From positions 1-64,000 of the forward strand of contig NZ_WBMR01000009.1 of assembly GCF_008923365.1 (NCBI RefSeq): a stretch of DNA of 64,000 nucleotides, read 5' to 3'. Each line of letters starts with the position of its first letter. The stretch's first letter is position 1. Under the pieces are notes generated by a model. The model was not told the DNA's origin, did no database searches, and was given only the letters and a program-made list of their open reading frames with translations. The position numbers and the translations under genes are program-made. Below, piece by piece: positions 42,663 to 51,286 of the stretch. Origin of the DNA: Actinomadura montaniterrae (GTDB taxonomy: Bacteria > Actinomycetota > Actinomycetes > Streptosporangiales > Streptosporangiaceae).

Positions 42663-43711
42663 GGTCGTGGTCCGAGGAGTCCGGTCAGCGACCGCGCCTG
42701 CGGGCGGGCCGCGGCGGGCGCCTTGCCGGTCGCCTTGCCGGTCGCCATGCCGGTCGTCGTGCCGGACGACGGCAGGAAGCCCTTGATCCAGATGAACAGC
42801 AGGGCCTGGCCGCTGGAGGAGACCGACGGGCCGCGCAGGAACGTCAGCACGTTGGCGGCGATCGCCTTCAGGTCGTCGCGGCCATGCAGCGCCGCGGCGA
42901 GCAGCTGGTCGGCGCGTCCCAGCAGGACGGCCAGCCGCTTGGCGTGCCGCTGCTGCACCTTCGCGTTGACCGAGCGGGCGAGCTGCTCGAGCCGCTGGAT
43001 GGAGACCTTGATGCGGTGGCGCTCGTCCTGGAGCCGCCGGGTGGCGAGGGCGACGTTGCCGGGGAGCCGGCCGAGGTCGCTCCTGCCCTTCGCCAGGGAG
43101 TCGCCGAGCCTGCCGAGCGAGTCCAGGGCGCGGCCGAGGTCGGCGCTGGCGGCGGCGTAGCCGTCGGTGACGTCGGCGGCCCGCTTGATCAGCGTGTTGA
43201 GCTCGCGGCCCTTGCCGTCGAGCGCGGTCGCGGACTCGTCGGCGATGGTCGCGAGGTCCTGCCCGCCGAGCGCGGCGATCAGCGGCCCGACCTTCTCGCT
43301 GACCTGCTCCAGGTCGGGCTGGACGGAGGTCTGGACGATCGCGGCGCCGCTGCGCAGGAACGGCCCGGTGCGCATGTCGCGTCCGGGCGGGAGGTCCAGC
43401 CGGACGTAGTTCTCGCCGAGCAGCGACGACTTGGCGATCGTGGCGGTGGTGCCGGCCGGGACGCGCCGGTCACTCTTCAGCGACATGGTCACCTTGGCGC
43501 GGTAGCCGGACAGCCCGATCGCGGTCACGGTGCCGACCCGCACGTCCGAGACCTGGACGCTGTGGCCGACGACGAGGCTCTGCACGTCGTCGAACGTCGC
43601 CGAGAGGGTCATGTCCCCGCGCGGCGCCCCGACCGTCTGGAGCGAGCATCCGCCCGCACCGGCGGTCAGCGCGGCGGCCAGGGCGCAGCAGGCCACGGCG
43701 TGGCGTCTCAT
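42659..43711 (-). CDS. mceE: MceE-type lipoprotein of the Mce complex
   Basis: 350 residues. A lipoprotein signal peptide ends in LTAGAGGC, close to the lipobox. The MCE domain follows (DDVQSLVVGHSVQVSDVRVG in blocks, then SSLLGENYVRLDLP, about 35-120) and then a long helical region. MceE is the usual lipoprotein member of actinobacterial Mce operons (LprK in mycobacteria). The C-terminus carries short TGKATGKA repeats. Overlaps by 4 bp on both sides. Confidence 0.92.
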   Translation of the reverse strand: MRRHAVACCALAAALTAGAGGCSLQTVGAPRGDMTLSATFDDVQSLVVGHSVQVSDVRVGTVTAIGLSGYRAKVTMSLKSDRRVPAGTTATIAKSSLLGENYVRLDLPPGRDMRTGPFLRSGAAIVQTSVQPDLEQVSEKVGPLIAALGGQDLATIADESATALDGKGRELNTLIKRAADVTDGYAAASADLGRALDSLGRLGDSLAKGRSDLGRLPGNVALATRRLQDERHRIKVSIQRLEQLARSVNAKVQQRHAKRLAVLLGRADQLLAAALHGRDDLKAIAANVLTFLRGPSVSSSGQALLFIWIKGFLPSSGTTTGMATGKATGKAPAAARPQARSLTGLLGPRP

Positions 43712-44748
43712 TTGCCCGCCTTTCCGTTCGGCACGCAGTTGCCGAGCGCCGGGTTGTCCGGGACGCAGGGCACCGTGCCCCAGCCCATCGCGGTGAACAG
43801 CGGCTGGAGCCAGGTGCGGAGGGTGGCGTGGACGAGCACGCGGATGGTGGCGACGTGCTGCTTGCGGTTCCACGCCTTCACCGCGACGTCGGCGAACCGC
43901 CCGAGGCCCTGGATGGCCTGGTTGAGCCCCCGCGCGTTGCCCTTGAGCGTGAGGACGATGTTGGACAGGTCCGCGACGGTGCTCGGCAGCGTCTCGCGGT
44001 AGTCGGTGATGAGGACGTCGCTCTTGCGGATGGCGGCGGCGAGTCCGGCGACGAAGTCGCGCAGTTTCGTCCGTTCCGCGGAAAGCGTGCCGCTGGTGGT
44101 CGAGAACGAGGCGATGAGCTGCGACAGCTGCTCGTCGCGCCCGTTGAGGCTCGCCGCGACCGCCCGGAGGTTCCTCGCCAGAGACACGATCTGCCGGTCC
44201 TGGGCGGCGAGGTCGCCGGTCAGCCGGGACGTGGCGCCCAGCGCGACGTTGATGTCGCCGCCGTGGCCGCGCAGGCCGTCCGCGCCGCGGTGCAGGGCCG
44301 AGCCGAGCTGCTTCGGGTCGATGGAGCGGTTCAGCTTGGCGAACGCGTCGAGCGCCTCGTCGATCTCGACGGGCAGCTCGGTGCGCGACTGCGGGATGAC
44401 GGCGCCGGGCGCGGCCCTGCGCATGCCGGGCTTCCAGACCGGGTGGAGCAGCACGTACCGCTCGCCGAGCGCGTTGTCGGAGGCGATGGCGGCGTGCACG
44501 CCGTCGGGCACCGGCACCGACCGCTTGACGGCGAGGTCCACGCGGACGCGCGTCTGCTCGTCCTTGATGGAGGTGATCGTGCCGGAGTCGGCGCCCATGA
44601 CCTTCACGCGGGATCGCTCGTACAGCGACGGCGTCTTGGCGAAGTAGACGGTCAGCTTGTAGGTGCCGCCATCTCCGGTCACCGTGCATCCGCCCGTGGT
44701 CGCGGCCAGCACCAGTGCCGCGAGCGCCGGGACGAGGCGTCGCATCAT
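43708..44748 (-). CDS. mceD: MceD-type protein of the Mce complex, with a lipobox-like signal
   Basis: 346 residues from the ATG at 44748, overlapping the MceC stop as ATGA. The N-terminus MMRRLVPALAALVLAATTGGC reads as a lipoprotein signal with Cys at about residue 21, which is unusual because normally only MceE is lipidated. The MCE domain covers about 30-115 (RVKVMGADSGTITSI and NALGERYVLLHP), then coiled helical segments. Two Cys residues at the very end (VPCVPDNPALGNCVP) may form a disulfide. Confidence 0.88.
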   Translation of the reverse strand: MMRRLVPALAALVLAATTGGCTVTGDGGTYKLTVYFAKTPSLYERSRVKVMGADSGTITSIKDEQTRVRVDLAVKRSVPVPDGVHAAIASDNALGERYVLLHPVWKPGMRRAAPGAVIPQSRTELPVEIDEALDAFAKLNRSIDPKQLGSALHRGADGLRGHGGDINVALGATSRLTGDLAAQDRQIVSLARNLRAVAASLNGRDEQLSQLIASFSTTSGTLSAERTKLRDFVAGLAAAIRKSDVLITDYRETLPSTVADLSNIVLTLKGNARGLNQAIQGLGRFADVAVKAWNRKQHVATIRVLVHATLRTWLQPLFTAMGWGTVPCVPDNPALGNCVPNGKAGK

Positions 44749-45773
44749 CGTTCTCCCTGGGGGGCGAGGCGGGCGAGCTGCGCGAGGTCCTGCGGGGACA
44801 GCGGGCCGAGCCCGGTCGCGACGACCTCCAGCCACGGCCCGTAGCCGCCGGTTCCGGCGAGGCCGCTGAGCGTGGGGCCCGCCCAGGCGAGCAGGTCGTT
44901 GAACGCGCCGGTCTGCGGGCGGAGCGTGCCGAGCGTGCCGCGCAGGTCGGACATGACCGCCACCAGTTGCGCCTGGTGGTCGTCGATGAGCTTGGTGAGG
45001 GTCGCCACGGTGCGGCTGCCGCCGCCGAGGAACGCCGCCAGCTCCGCCTTGCGCCGCTGTAGTTCGTCCAACATCGCCTGGATGTTGCCGAGCAGCCGGT
45101 CGAGCTGCTGGTCCTTGGCGTGCGCGAGGGCCAGGATGCGGTCGCCGCCGGCGAGCATCCGCTTGATCTGCGGGCTGGAGCCGTCGACCGTCTCGGCGAG
45201 CTTCGACAGGTTGACCAGGGTGCGGGACAGGCGTCCGCGGTGCTCGGCGTCGACGCCCTGCAGCTCCGAGACGATCGTGTTGATGGAGCGGGTGTCGAGC
45301 CGCGCGACCGTCCGCGTGGAGGTGTTGAGGACGTCGTTGACCGTGGTCGGCACCTGCGTCCGGTCGAGCGGGATGCGCCGCTTCGCGGGCGGCAGGTCGG
45401 CCAGGTGCGGGGTGGTGACGGCGCCGGACAGCCGCAGGTACCGGCCGCCGAGGATGTTCGCCACCTCGATCTGCGCGCTGGTGGACGGCCCGAGGTCCAC
45501 GCCGGAGTCGACCTTCCAGGTGACGAGAACCTGGCCGCGCCGGAAGTCCGGGCGGACGCCGGTGACCTCGCCGACGCGGACCCCGGCCACCCGGACGTCG
45601 TCGCCGGAGGACAGTCCGCCGGTGTCGGCGAACACGCCGGTGACGGTGTAGCGGTCCCGGAGCAGGCCCTTCGTCCCGACCAGGAACACCGACACGAGGA
45701 GCAGGACCAGGGCCGTCGCCGACACCAGCCCGACGACGATCTTGTTGCGGTCGCGGAAGGACTTCAGTGCCAT
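44745..45773 (-). CDS. mceC: MceC-type protein of the Mce complex
   Basis: 342 residues with an N-terminal anchor helix (about 11-32, IVVGLVSATALVLLLVSVF), then the MCE domain (GLSSGDDVRVAGVRVGEVTGV and ANILGGRYLRLSG) and a helical rod. The start at 45773 lies 10 bp inside the end of the MceB gene, so translation is coupled. One of six homologous subunits that build the periplasmic-type shuttle for lipids. Confidence 0.92.
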   Translation of the reverse strand: MALKSFRDRNKIVVGLVSATALVLLLVSVFLVGTKGLLRDRYTVTGVFADTGGLSSGDDVRVAGVRVGEVTGVRPDFRRGQVLVTWKVDSGVDLGPSTSAQIEVANILGGRYLRLSGAVTTPHLADLPPAKRRIPLDRTQVPTTVNDVLNTSTRTVARLDTRSINTIVSELQGVDAEHRGRLSRTLVNLSKLAETVDGSSPQIKRMLAGGDRILALAHAKDQQLDRLLGNIQAMLDELQRRKAELAAFLGGGSRTVATLTKLIDDHQAQLVAVMSDLRGTLGTLRPQTGAFNDLLAWAGPTLSGLAGTGGYGPWLEVVATGLGPLSPQDLAQLARLAPQGER

Positions 45774-46867
45774 GTGCCGCCTCCGACCATGAGGTTCTCC
45801 AGGGCGCCCGCCGAGTCGATCGGCTTCCCGCTCTCCCTCGGGCCGGGGAGCCGCGTCGGGTACGGGCACGGCGGGGCGGCGAGGCTGAGGCAGGGGACGG
45901 CCACCTCGATGTAGCGGCCGTTGTCGACGGCGGAGAAGATGTGCTGAAGCTTCGGCGTCGCCGACCCGAGCACGTTCGCGACGGTCTCGTCGTTGCGGTG
46001 CACGCCGGCGGTGAAGGCGGAGAGCTTCGCGATGACGTCGGCGAGCCGGTCGCCGTTGCCCGCGAGGACGGCGTCGGACGTGCGGGCCAGCGCGGCGAGC
46101 TGCACGATCGTGTCGTCGATCAGCCGCCGGTCGTCGGGGAACGCGCCGCTGAGGCTGACCAGGTCGTCGGTGGCCGCGCTGATCTGCTTGTCGCGGCGGG
46201 CGATGAGCTCGGTGACGGTCGCGTAGTCCGACAGCATCTGCTTGAGGGTGCCGCGGCGCTCGGCGATCGTGGACGACAGCCGGTCGACGTTGCCGACCAG
46301 CCGGTCGATGCCGCCGGCGTTGCCGTCCAGGGCCTGTGCGAGCGAGGTGAGCACCGTGTTCACCTGCTTCGGGTCGAGGCTCTTGGTGAGCGGTGCGAGC
46401 CCGTCCAGCAGCGCGCTGCCGTCGACGACGGACCGGGTGCGGGCGATGTGGGCGCCGGAGCGCATCCTCGCCGGGCTCGTGCCGGGGATGAGGTAGACGA
46501 CGCGGCGTCCCATCGCGTCCCGCCACCGGATCGCGGCCTCGCTGTCGGACGGCACCCGCACCGAGTCGCGGACGGTCATGTCGACCCGGGCGCGGCCGTC
46601 CACGACCCGCACCCCGTCGACGCGGCCGACCGGCGCGCCGGCGATCTTGACCTGGTCGCCCTTCGACAGGCCGCTCGCGTCGTCGAAGGTCGCCGACAGG
46701 TGCCAGCCGCCGCCGAGCCCCACGCGCGCGATCTGCATGCCGATGAACAGCGTGAGGAACCCGGTCACCAGCAGGAACGCGGTCAGCCGGACGATGACGC
46801 CGGCGCGCGCCCGCGCCTGCTCGCTCAGCCGCGCCCTCCAGGGGCGGGCCGCACCGAGGCGGGCCAT
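45764..46867 (-). CDS. mceB: MceB-type protein of the Mce complex
   Basis: 367 residues. The anchor helix is at about 24-46 (VIVRLTAFLLVTGFLTLFIGM). The MCE domain includes GLSKGDQVKIAGAPVGRVDGV and DAMGRRVVYLIPG. A long helical region with the periodic pattern of tunnel-forming Mce proteins follows, and two Cys near the end (VPCLSLAAPPCPYP) match the MceB pattern. It starts one base after the MceA stop. Confidence 0.92.
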   Translation of the reverse strand: MARLGAARPWRARLSEQARARAGVIVRLTAFLLVTGFLTLFIGMQIARVGLGGGWHLSATFDDASGLSKGDQVKIAGAPVGRVDGVRVVDGRARVDMTVRDSVRVPSDSEAAIRWRDAMGRRVVYLIPGTSPARMRSGAHIARTRSVVDGSALLDGLAPLTKSLDPKQVNTVLTSLAQALDGNAGGIDRLVGNVDRLSSTIAERRGTLKQMLSDYATVTELIARRDKQISAATDDLVSLSGAFPDDRRLIDDTIVQLAALARTSDAVLAGNGDRLADVIAKLSAFTAGVHRNDETVANVLGSATPKLQHIFSAVDNGRYIEVAVPCLSLAAPPCPYPTRLPGPRESGKPIDSAGALENLMVGGGTWH

Positions 46868-46868
46868 G

Positions 46869-47900
46869 TCACCGGCCTCCCTTCGCGCCCGTGCCCGGAC
46901 CGCACAGGCCGAGGATCAGCGCGCACGGATCGCTCGGCAGGTACGCCTCGGACGCCAGGTAGTGCTTGCCGCCCGGTCCCGGTGTCGTGGCCAGTTCCTG
47001 GTAGAGCGGGAGCAGGCGGTTGCCGGTGCGGACCGCGTCCCCGAGCAGGCCGAGCTGGGAGTAGATGACCGCGGCGGCGCGCTCGCCGCTGCGGAACGCC
47101 TCGCCGAGCTGCCCGCCGCGCTTGTCGAAGCCGTGGGCGACCAGCACCGACAGGGCGGAGAGCCGGTCGGCGAAGTCGCCGAGCCGTCCCTTGCGGCCGC
47201 TCGCCGCGGCGGTGATGAGCGCGTTGGCGTCCGCGCTGATCCCTGTGATCTCGTCTCCCGAGCCGGACAGCGCGCCGCTCAGCGCCGCGCCGTCGGAGAT
47301 GAACCGGCGGGCGTCCTCGCGGTGCTTGTAGGCGACGTTCAGCAGGACGCCGGTCTGGTCGATGGTGGCGGCCAGCTTCGCGCCCTGCCCGTCCAGCCCC
47401 TGCGCGGTGGTGTGGACGATCGTGTAGACGTCCTCGGGTGCGATCGCGCCGAGCTGCCGGTCGGCGTCCGCGAGCAGGTCCGACAGGTCCTGCGGATCGG
47501 AGGTGCGCGCGATCCTCGCGCCCGAGGCGAGATAGGGGCCGGCGCCCTCGTGCGCGCCCGGGACCAGGTCCACGAACTTCGGGCCGAACGCGGAGGCCGG
47601 CTCGATCGACGCGGTGACCGTGTCCGGGACGCGCGTCCCCGAGCGGAGCCGCAGCGTCAGCCGCGCCTTGCCGTCCTCGCCCAGCCGCACCCGCTGCACC
47701 GAGCCGACCTGGACGCCGCGGACCTTCACCGGGGCGCCCTTGCCGAGCCCCTGCCCGGCGCGGCCGAACTCGGCGGTCAGCACCGTCCCGCCGCCCTGGA
47801 ACGGCTTGGCGACCAGCACCCACAGCAGCAGCGCGACCGCGGCCAGCGTCAGCGCCGTGATCAGCAGCCGGCGGGGCAGGGAGAGCTCCTCGTCGATCAT
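46869..47900 (-). CDS. mceA: MceA-type protein of the Mce complex
   Basis: 343 residues from the ATG at 47900, which overlaps the permease stop as ATGA. The anchor helix is at about 11-31 (LLITALTLAAVALLLWVLV). The MCE domain has GLGKGAPVKVRGVQVGSVQRV and SAFGPKFVDLVPG. The family tail has two Cys (DPCALILGLCGPG). First of the six Mce subunits after the two permease genes, the standard order. The full open frame reaching 48674 is not coding; the MceA start is set by the anchor helix. Confidence 0.92.
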   Translation of the reverse strand: MIDEELSLPRRLLITALTLAAVALLLWVLVAKPFQGGGTVLTAEFGRAGQGLGKGAPVKVRGVQVGSVQRVRLGEDGKARLTLRLRSGTRVPDTVTASIEPASAFGPKFVDLVPGAHEGAGPYLASGARIARTSDPQDLSDLLADADRQLGAIAPEDVYTIVHTTAQGLDGQGAKLAATIDQTGVLLNVAYKHREDARRFISDGAALSGALSGSGDEITGISADANALITAAASGRKGRLGDFADRLSALSVLVAHGFDKRGGQLGEAFRSGERAAAVIYSQLGLLGDAVRTGNRLLPLYQELATTPGPGGKHYLASEAYLPSDPCALILGLCGPGTGAKGGR

Positions 47901-48763
47901 CCGCTCAGCCTCACCGTCGCGCCGTTGCCCCAGAACACGTACGACAGCAGCAGGTTCAGCGTCACGATCGTCACGATCGACAGCCGGATCGCCCGGCCCG
48001 CCGCGCGCCCGACCCCGGCCGGCCCGCCGGTGGCGTAGTAGCCGTAGAAGCAGTGGATGGTGATGACGGCGAACGCGAACATCGCCACCTTGACGGAGCT
48101 GTAGACCAGGTCGATCGTCGGCAGGTACAGCCGGAAGTAGTAGTCGTAGACGCCGGGCGCCAGGTCGAAGAACTCCGTGCTGATCAGCCGGGTCGCGAAG
48201 AAGCTCGCGAACAGCGCGATCAGGTACAGCGGGACGAGCGCGATCAGCGCGGCCACGACCCGCGTGCACACCAGGTAGGCGAACGACCCGATGCCCATGA
48301 CCTCCAGCGCGTCGATCTCCTCGGAGATCCGCATCGCGCCGAGCTCGGCGGTGAACGCCGACCCGCACTGCGCGGCGAGCGCCGTCGCCGCGATCACCGG
48401 GGTGATCTCGCGGACGTTGGCGAACGACCCGACCAGCCCCATGAACGACTGCGCGCCGATCGACTCCAGCCCGGTGTAGCCCTGCAGGCCCACCTCGGTG
48501 CCGACGAAGAACGCCATCGTGAAGATCACGAAGATCATGCCGCCGCCGACCACGGTCGCGCCCGCGCCGACGACCACGTCGCTGACGTGCCGGGCCACCG
48601 TCCGCGCGTACTTGCGGTGCCAGACCAGGTCGCGAGCCGAGTACAGCAGGACCCGGTAGACGAACACCGGCCACTGCGCGAGGTCGCCGGTCCGCGCCGC
48701 GAACCGTCCCGCCGCGCGCACACCGCTCCGGCCGGCCCGCCCGGCGGAGATCGAGCCCGCCAT
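47897..48763 (-). CDS. yrbEB: YrbE/MlaE-type ABC permease of the Mce system (second)
   Basis: 288 residues with about five to six helices and the MlaE signature (EIDALEVMGIGSFAYLVCTRVVAALIALVPLYLI in blocks). FTAELGAMRISEEIDALEVMGI is the conserved coupling helix that meets the ATPase. It pairs with the first YrbE protein to form the inner-membrane channel. The ATG touches the first permease stop as TGATG. The MceG/Mkl-type ATPase is not in the window, as is usual in actinomycetes. Confidence 0.93.
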   Translation of the reverse strand: MAGSISAGRAGRSGVRAAGRFAARTGDLAQWPVFVYRVLLYSARDLVWHRKYARTVARHVSDVVVGAGATVVGGGMIFVIFTMAFFVGTEVGLQGYTGLESIGAQSFMGLVGSFANVREITPVIAATALAAQCGSAFTAELGAMRISEEIDALEVMGIGSFAYLVCTRVVAALIALVPLYLIALFASFFATRLISTEFFDLAPGVYDYYFRLYLPTIDLVYSSVKVAMFAFAVITIHCFYGYYATGGPAGVGRAAGRAIRLSIVTIVTLNLLLSYVFWGNGATVRLSG

Positions 48764-49548
48764 CAGATCTTGGGCGGGAACGCGACGAAGTACACCGTCG
48801 TGATCACGTAGTTGAGGGCGAACACCAGCATGAAGGCGACCACGATCGCCCGGTTCACGGCACGGCCCACGCCGACCGGGCTCTGCGCGCAGTTCATCCC
48901 CATGTAGCAGGCCACGACCGCGGCGACCAGCCCGAACAGCCACGCCTTCAGCAGGGTCACGGCCAGGTCGGACACCTGCAGCAGCGACACCGCGCCGTCG
49001 AAGTAGGCGCCCGGCGTGACGTCCTGCAGCAGGACGTTGAATACGAAGCCGCCGGCGGCGCCGGAGACGATGACGAGCGAGGCCAGCAGCGTCGAGACGA
49101 GGCTGGACGCCCACAGCCGCGGCGTGACGAGCCGGTGCACCGGGTTGACCGCCATGGTCTCCATGGCCGCGAGCTCGTCGCGGATCCGGCGGGCGCCCAT
49201 GTCGGCGGTCATCGCCGACCCGCCCGCGCCCGCGATGATCAGCGCGGCGGCGATCGGCGCGACCTCGCGCACGAGCCCCACGACGACCGCTCCCCCGGTC
49301 GCCGACTGCGCGCCGAGCTGGGCGGCCAGCTGCCCCACCTGCAGCGCCACGGTCGCGCCCAGGGGCAGCGACACGAGGATCACCGGCAGGCTCGTCACCC
49401 GCGCGAGGAACCACGCCTGCTCGGCGAACTCCCAGAACCAGCGGCGCACGTCCCAGGTGCGCCGCAGCCCCTCCAGCGCGATGACGAACAGCTCGCCGAC
49501 CTCGCTGAGCAGCCCGTGGACACGGCCGGGCAGGTAGGCGACGGCCAC
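48763..49548 (-). CDS. yrbEA: YrbE/MlaE-type ABC permease of the Mce system (first)
   Basis: 261 residues from the GTG at 49548. The sequence GAGGAGGTGATC just before it is almost the exact complement of the 16S rRNA 3' end, which decides this start over the upstream open frame reaching 49674. The coupling signature MTADMGARRIRDELAAMETMAVNPVHRLVTPR (in blocks) is typical of MlaE. It heads the nine-gene Mce operon with a leader of about 29 bases from the predicted promoter. In mycobacteria such permeases carry cholesterol or fatty acids. Confidence 0.93.
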   Translation of the reverse strand: MAVAYLPGRVHGLLSEVGELFVIALEGLRRTWDVRRWFWEFAEQAWFLARVTSLPVILVSLPLGATVALQVGQLAAQLGAQSATGGAVVVGLVREVAPIAAALIIAGAGGSAMTADMGARRIRDELAAMETMAVNPVHRLVTPRLWASSLVSTLLASLVIVSGAAGGFVFNVLLQDVTPGAYFDGAVSLLQVSDLAVTLLKAWLFGLVAAVVACYMGMNCAQSPVGVGRAVNRAIVVAFMLVFALNYVITTVYFVAFPPKI

Positions 49549-49583
49549 GCCGATCACCTCCTCGGTCGTCGTCGGGCACGGAT

Positions 49584-49614
49584 ACCCTAGAGCACTAATT
49601 GGCGCTACGCCAAT
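49584..49614 (-). promoter_or_regulatory. Predicted promoter and operator of the Mce operon
   Basis: On the minus strand, TTGGCG (49608-49613) serves as -35, 18 bp further is TAGGGT (49584-49589) as -10. The -35 is one half of ATTGGCG-CTA-CGCCAAT (49598-49614), and the other half lies in the spacer. Bound repressor would cover the promoter. Outer CACTA and TAGTG extend the symmetry with one bulged base. Confidence 0.72.
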
Positions 49615-49699
49615 AGTGACTATCAGAGCGTCAGTAGAGCGTCCGGCACGGGACCGCGGCCCGCCGATCTCCACGCATCACGGCCAGATCGTCAGCAAC

Positions 49700-49730
49700 T
49701 ATTGGCGGAACGCCAATAACGGTCTAGTGT
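49700..49730 (+). promoter_or_regulatory. Predicted promoter and operator of the rubber-oxygenase gene
   Basis: TTGGCG (49702-49707) as -35, 17 bp spacer, TAGTGT (49725-49730) as -10. The -35 is the left arm of the perfect palindrome TATTGGCG-GAA-CGCCAATA (49700-49718), and the right arm fills the spacer. Same plan as the Mce promoter, facing the other way. The transcript would have a leader of about 168 bases. Confidence 0.75.
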
Positions 49731-49904
49731 TCCGGGTGGCTCACTGGAAACCGGAGTGTGTCCCTTGCCGCGGCGGGCGCCCGAACCGCGCTTCGCGCGC
49801 CGCCGCGGCGGGCCGCCGGCTTCCCGCGTGCTTCAGGCGGGCCGCGACGATGCGTCACCCCGCGTATCAGGAAGGTGCTCTGGCCCCCGAGGAGGAGCGA
49901 AGGC

Positions 49905-51146
49905 ATGGAGAAACCCAGCAGGCGCAGCGTGCTGATGGCCGGCGGAACGCTCGGCGCGCTCGGCGCGCTGACCGTCGCGACGCCCGCGCGAGCGAACGCA
50001 CTGTGGACGTGGTCGCCCGAAGGCTCGGTCGTCGGCCGCGGCGAGGGCGCCGACCCCAAGTGGGTGTGGGACGAGGAGGCCGACTCGCTGGTCGCCGCGC
50101 TGCTCAAACGCGGCGACGTGCCCAAGGTGAACGAGCTGCTGAAGACCTGGACCAAGAACAGCCAGGCGCTGCCGGCGGGCCTCCCCGCCGACCTGCGCGA
50201 CTTCGTGGAACGTGCCCGGCAGCTGCCCGCGTGGACCGACCAGGCCAAGCTCGCCAAGGCGTTCGAGTTCAACCAGAAGCGCGGGCTGTACCTCGGCGTC
50301 ACCTACGGCTTCGCCAGCGGGATGATGAGCACGGCCATCCCGCACGAGGCGCGCGCGGTCTACTACTCCAAGGGCGGCGCGGACATGCGCGACCGCATCA
50401 CCAAGACCGCCAAGCTCGGCTACGACATCGGCACCGAGCAGGCATTCCAGCCCGACGGCGAGATGATCGTGACCTGCGTCAAGACGCGGCTGGCCCACGC
50501 GGGCGTGCGCAACCTGCTGCCGAAGTCCGCGTACTGGACCAAGGTCGCCGACGAGAAGATCCCGATCAGCCAGGCCGACATGATGGTCACCTGGCACAGC
50601 CTGCCGACGACGGTCATGAAGCAGTTCGCCAAGTGGAAGGTGGCGGTCCCCGACGACGAGTCCGCGGCGTTCCTGCACTCCTGGCAGCTCGCCGCGCACA
50701 TGCTCGGCATCAAGGACGAGTACATCCCGAAGTCGTGGGACGAGGCGAACGCGCAGGCCGCCCAGGTCCTCGACCCGATCCTGGCGCCCACCCCCGAGGG
50801 CATCAAGCTCGCCGACATCCTGCTGAACCTCGCCGCCTTCATCGACGGCGGCATCCTCACCAAGCACATCCTCGGCGCGCTCACCCGCTACGTGCTCGGC
50901 GACGAGATCGCGACCTGGCTGAAGATCCCGAAGGAGCCGGTGTGGGACCCGGTCTTCGAGAACCTCTGGCCGCCGTTCGTCGCCGTCCGCGAGGGCATCC
51001 TCGACATCACGAAGGCGCCCAAGGAGCTGCGGGAGTTCTACTGGGTGTTCGACGAGATCATCCGGCAGGGCGTCCTGCTCGTGCTGTCCGGCGCCAACTA
51101 CCCGATCAGCATCCAGATCCCGACGACCAACAACCCCAACTACTGA
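49905..51146 (+). CDS. lcp: Latex-clearing protein (Lcp), Tat-exported heme rubber oxygenase
   Basis: 413 residues. Lcp cuts cis-1,4-polyisoprene (natural rubber) with O2 into oligo-isoprenoids that end in a keto and an aldehyde group, outside the cell. The Tat signal SRRSVLMAGG comes first, with a likely cut after ATPARA (residue 30). The DUF2236 oxygenase domain follows. The residues shown to matter in Streptomyces K30 Lcp fall at identical positions here: Arg164, Lys167, Thr168 (in RITKT) and the heme ligand His198 (RLAHAGVR). Further family blocks are KIPISQAD, VTWHSL, HMLGIKDEYIP and ADILLNL. The ATG follows GGAGG. Members of the wider DUF2236 family do other chemistry, but these four residues and the length strongly favour Lcp. 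It is divergent from the Mce operon. Confidence 0.93.
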   Translation: MEKPSRRSVLMAGGTLGALGALTVATPARANALWTWSPEGSVVGRGEGADPKWVWDEEADSLVAALLKRGDVPKVNELLKTWTKNSQALPAGLPADLRDFVERARQLPAWTDQAKLAKAFEFNQKRGLYLGVTYGFASGMMSTAIPHEARAVYYSKGGADMRDRITKTAKLGYDIGTEQAFQPDGEMIVTCVKTRLAHAGVRNLLPKSAYWTKVADEKIPISQADMMVTWHSLPTTVMKQFAKWKVAVPDDESAAFLHSWQLAAHMLGIKDEYIPKSWDEANAQAAQVLDPILAPTPEGIKLADILLNLAAFIDGGILTKHILGALTRYVLGDEIATWLKIPKEPVWDPVFENLWPPFVAVREGILDITKAPKELREFYWVFDEIIRQGVLLVLSGANYPISIQIPTTNNPNY

Positions 51147-51153
51147 CCGGGCT

Positions 51154-51189
51154 CCTCCGGCCACGCCCCCGGCGCGGCGTGGCCGGAGG
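51154..51189. terminator. Strong hairpin terminator after lcp
   Basis: A 14-bp perfect stem (CCTCCGGCCACGCC with its complement) and an eight-base loop, beginning eight bases after the lcp stop. No T-run follows, which is common in GC-rich actinobacteria. Confidence 0.8.
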
Positions 51190-51286
51190 CCGCCGCCCCG
51201 TCCAGCGCCTGCGCGGCAGGCCGCGGTCCCGGCGGCCCCGGGCGCCCGGCCATGTTTGGCGGCGAGGTGCGGGGTAGCCGGGAGGG

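Noticed and set aside
49598..49718. KstR-type or KstR2-type cholesterol operators in front of the Mce operon
   Set aside because: The known KstR pattern (TAGAAC-N2-GTTCTA) is not present; the palindromes here are TTGGCG-N3-CGCCAA, so the Mce operon is not obviously part of a cholesterol regulon.
49616..51277. 553-codon open frame overlapping lcp in another frame
   Set aside because: No domain, Arg-rich; lcp in the correct frame has clear Tat and heme motifs.
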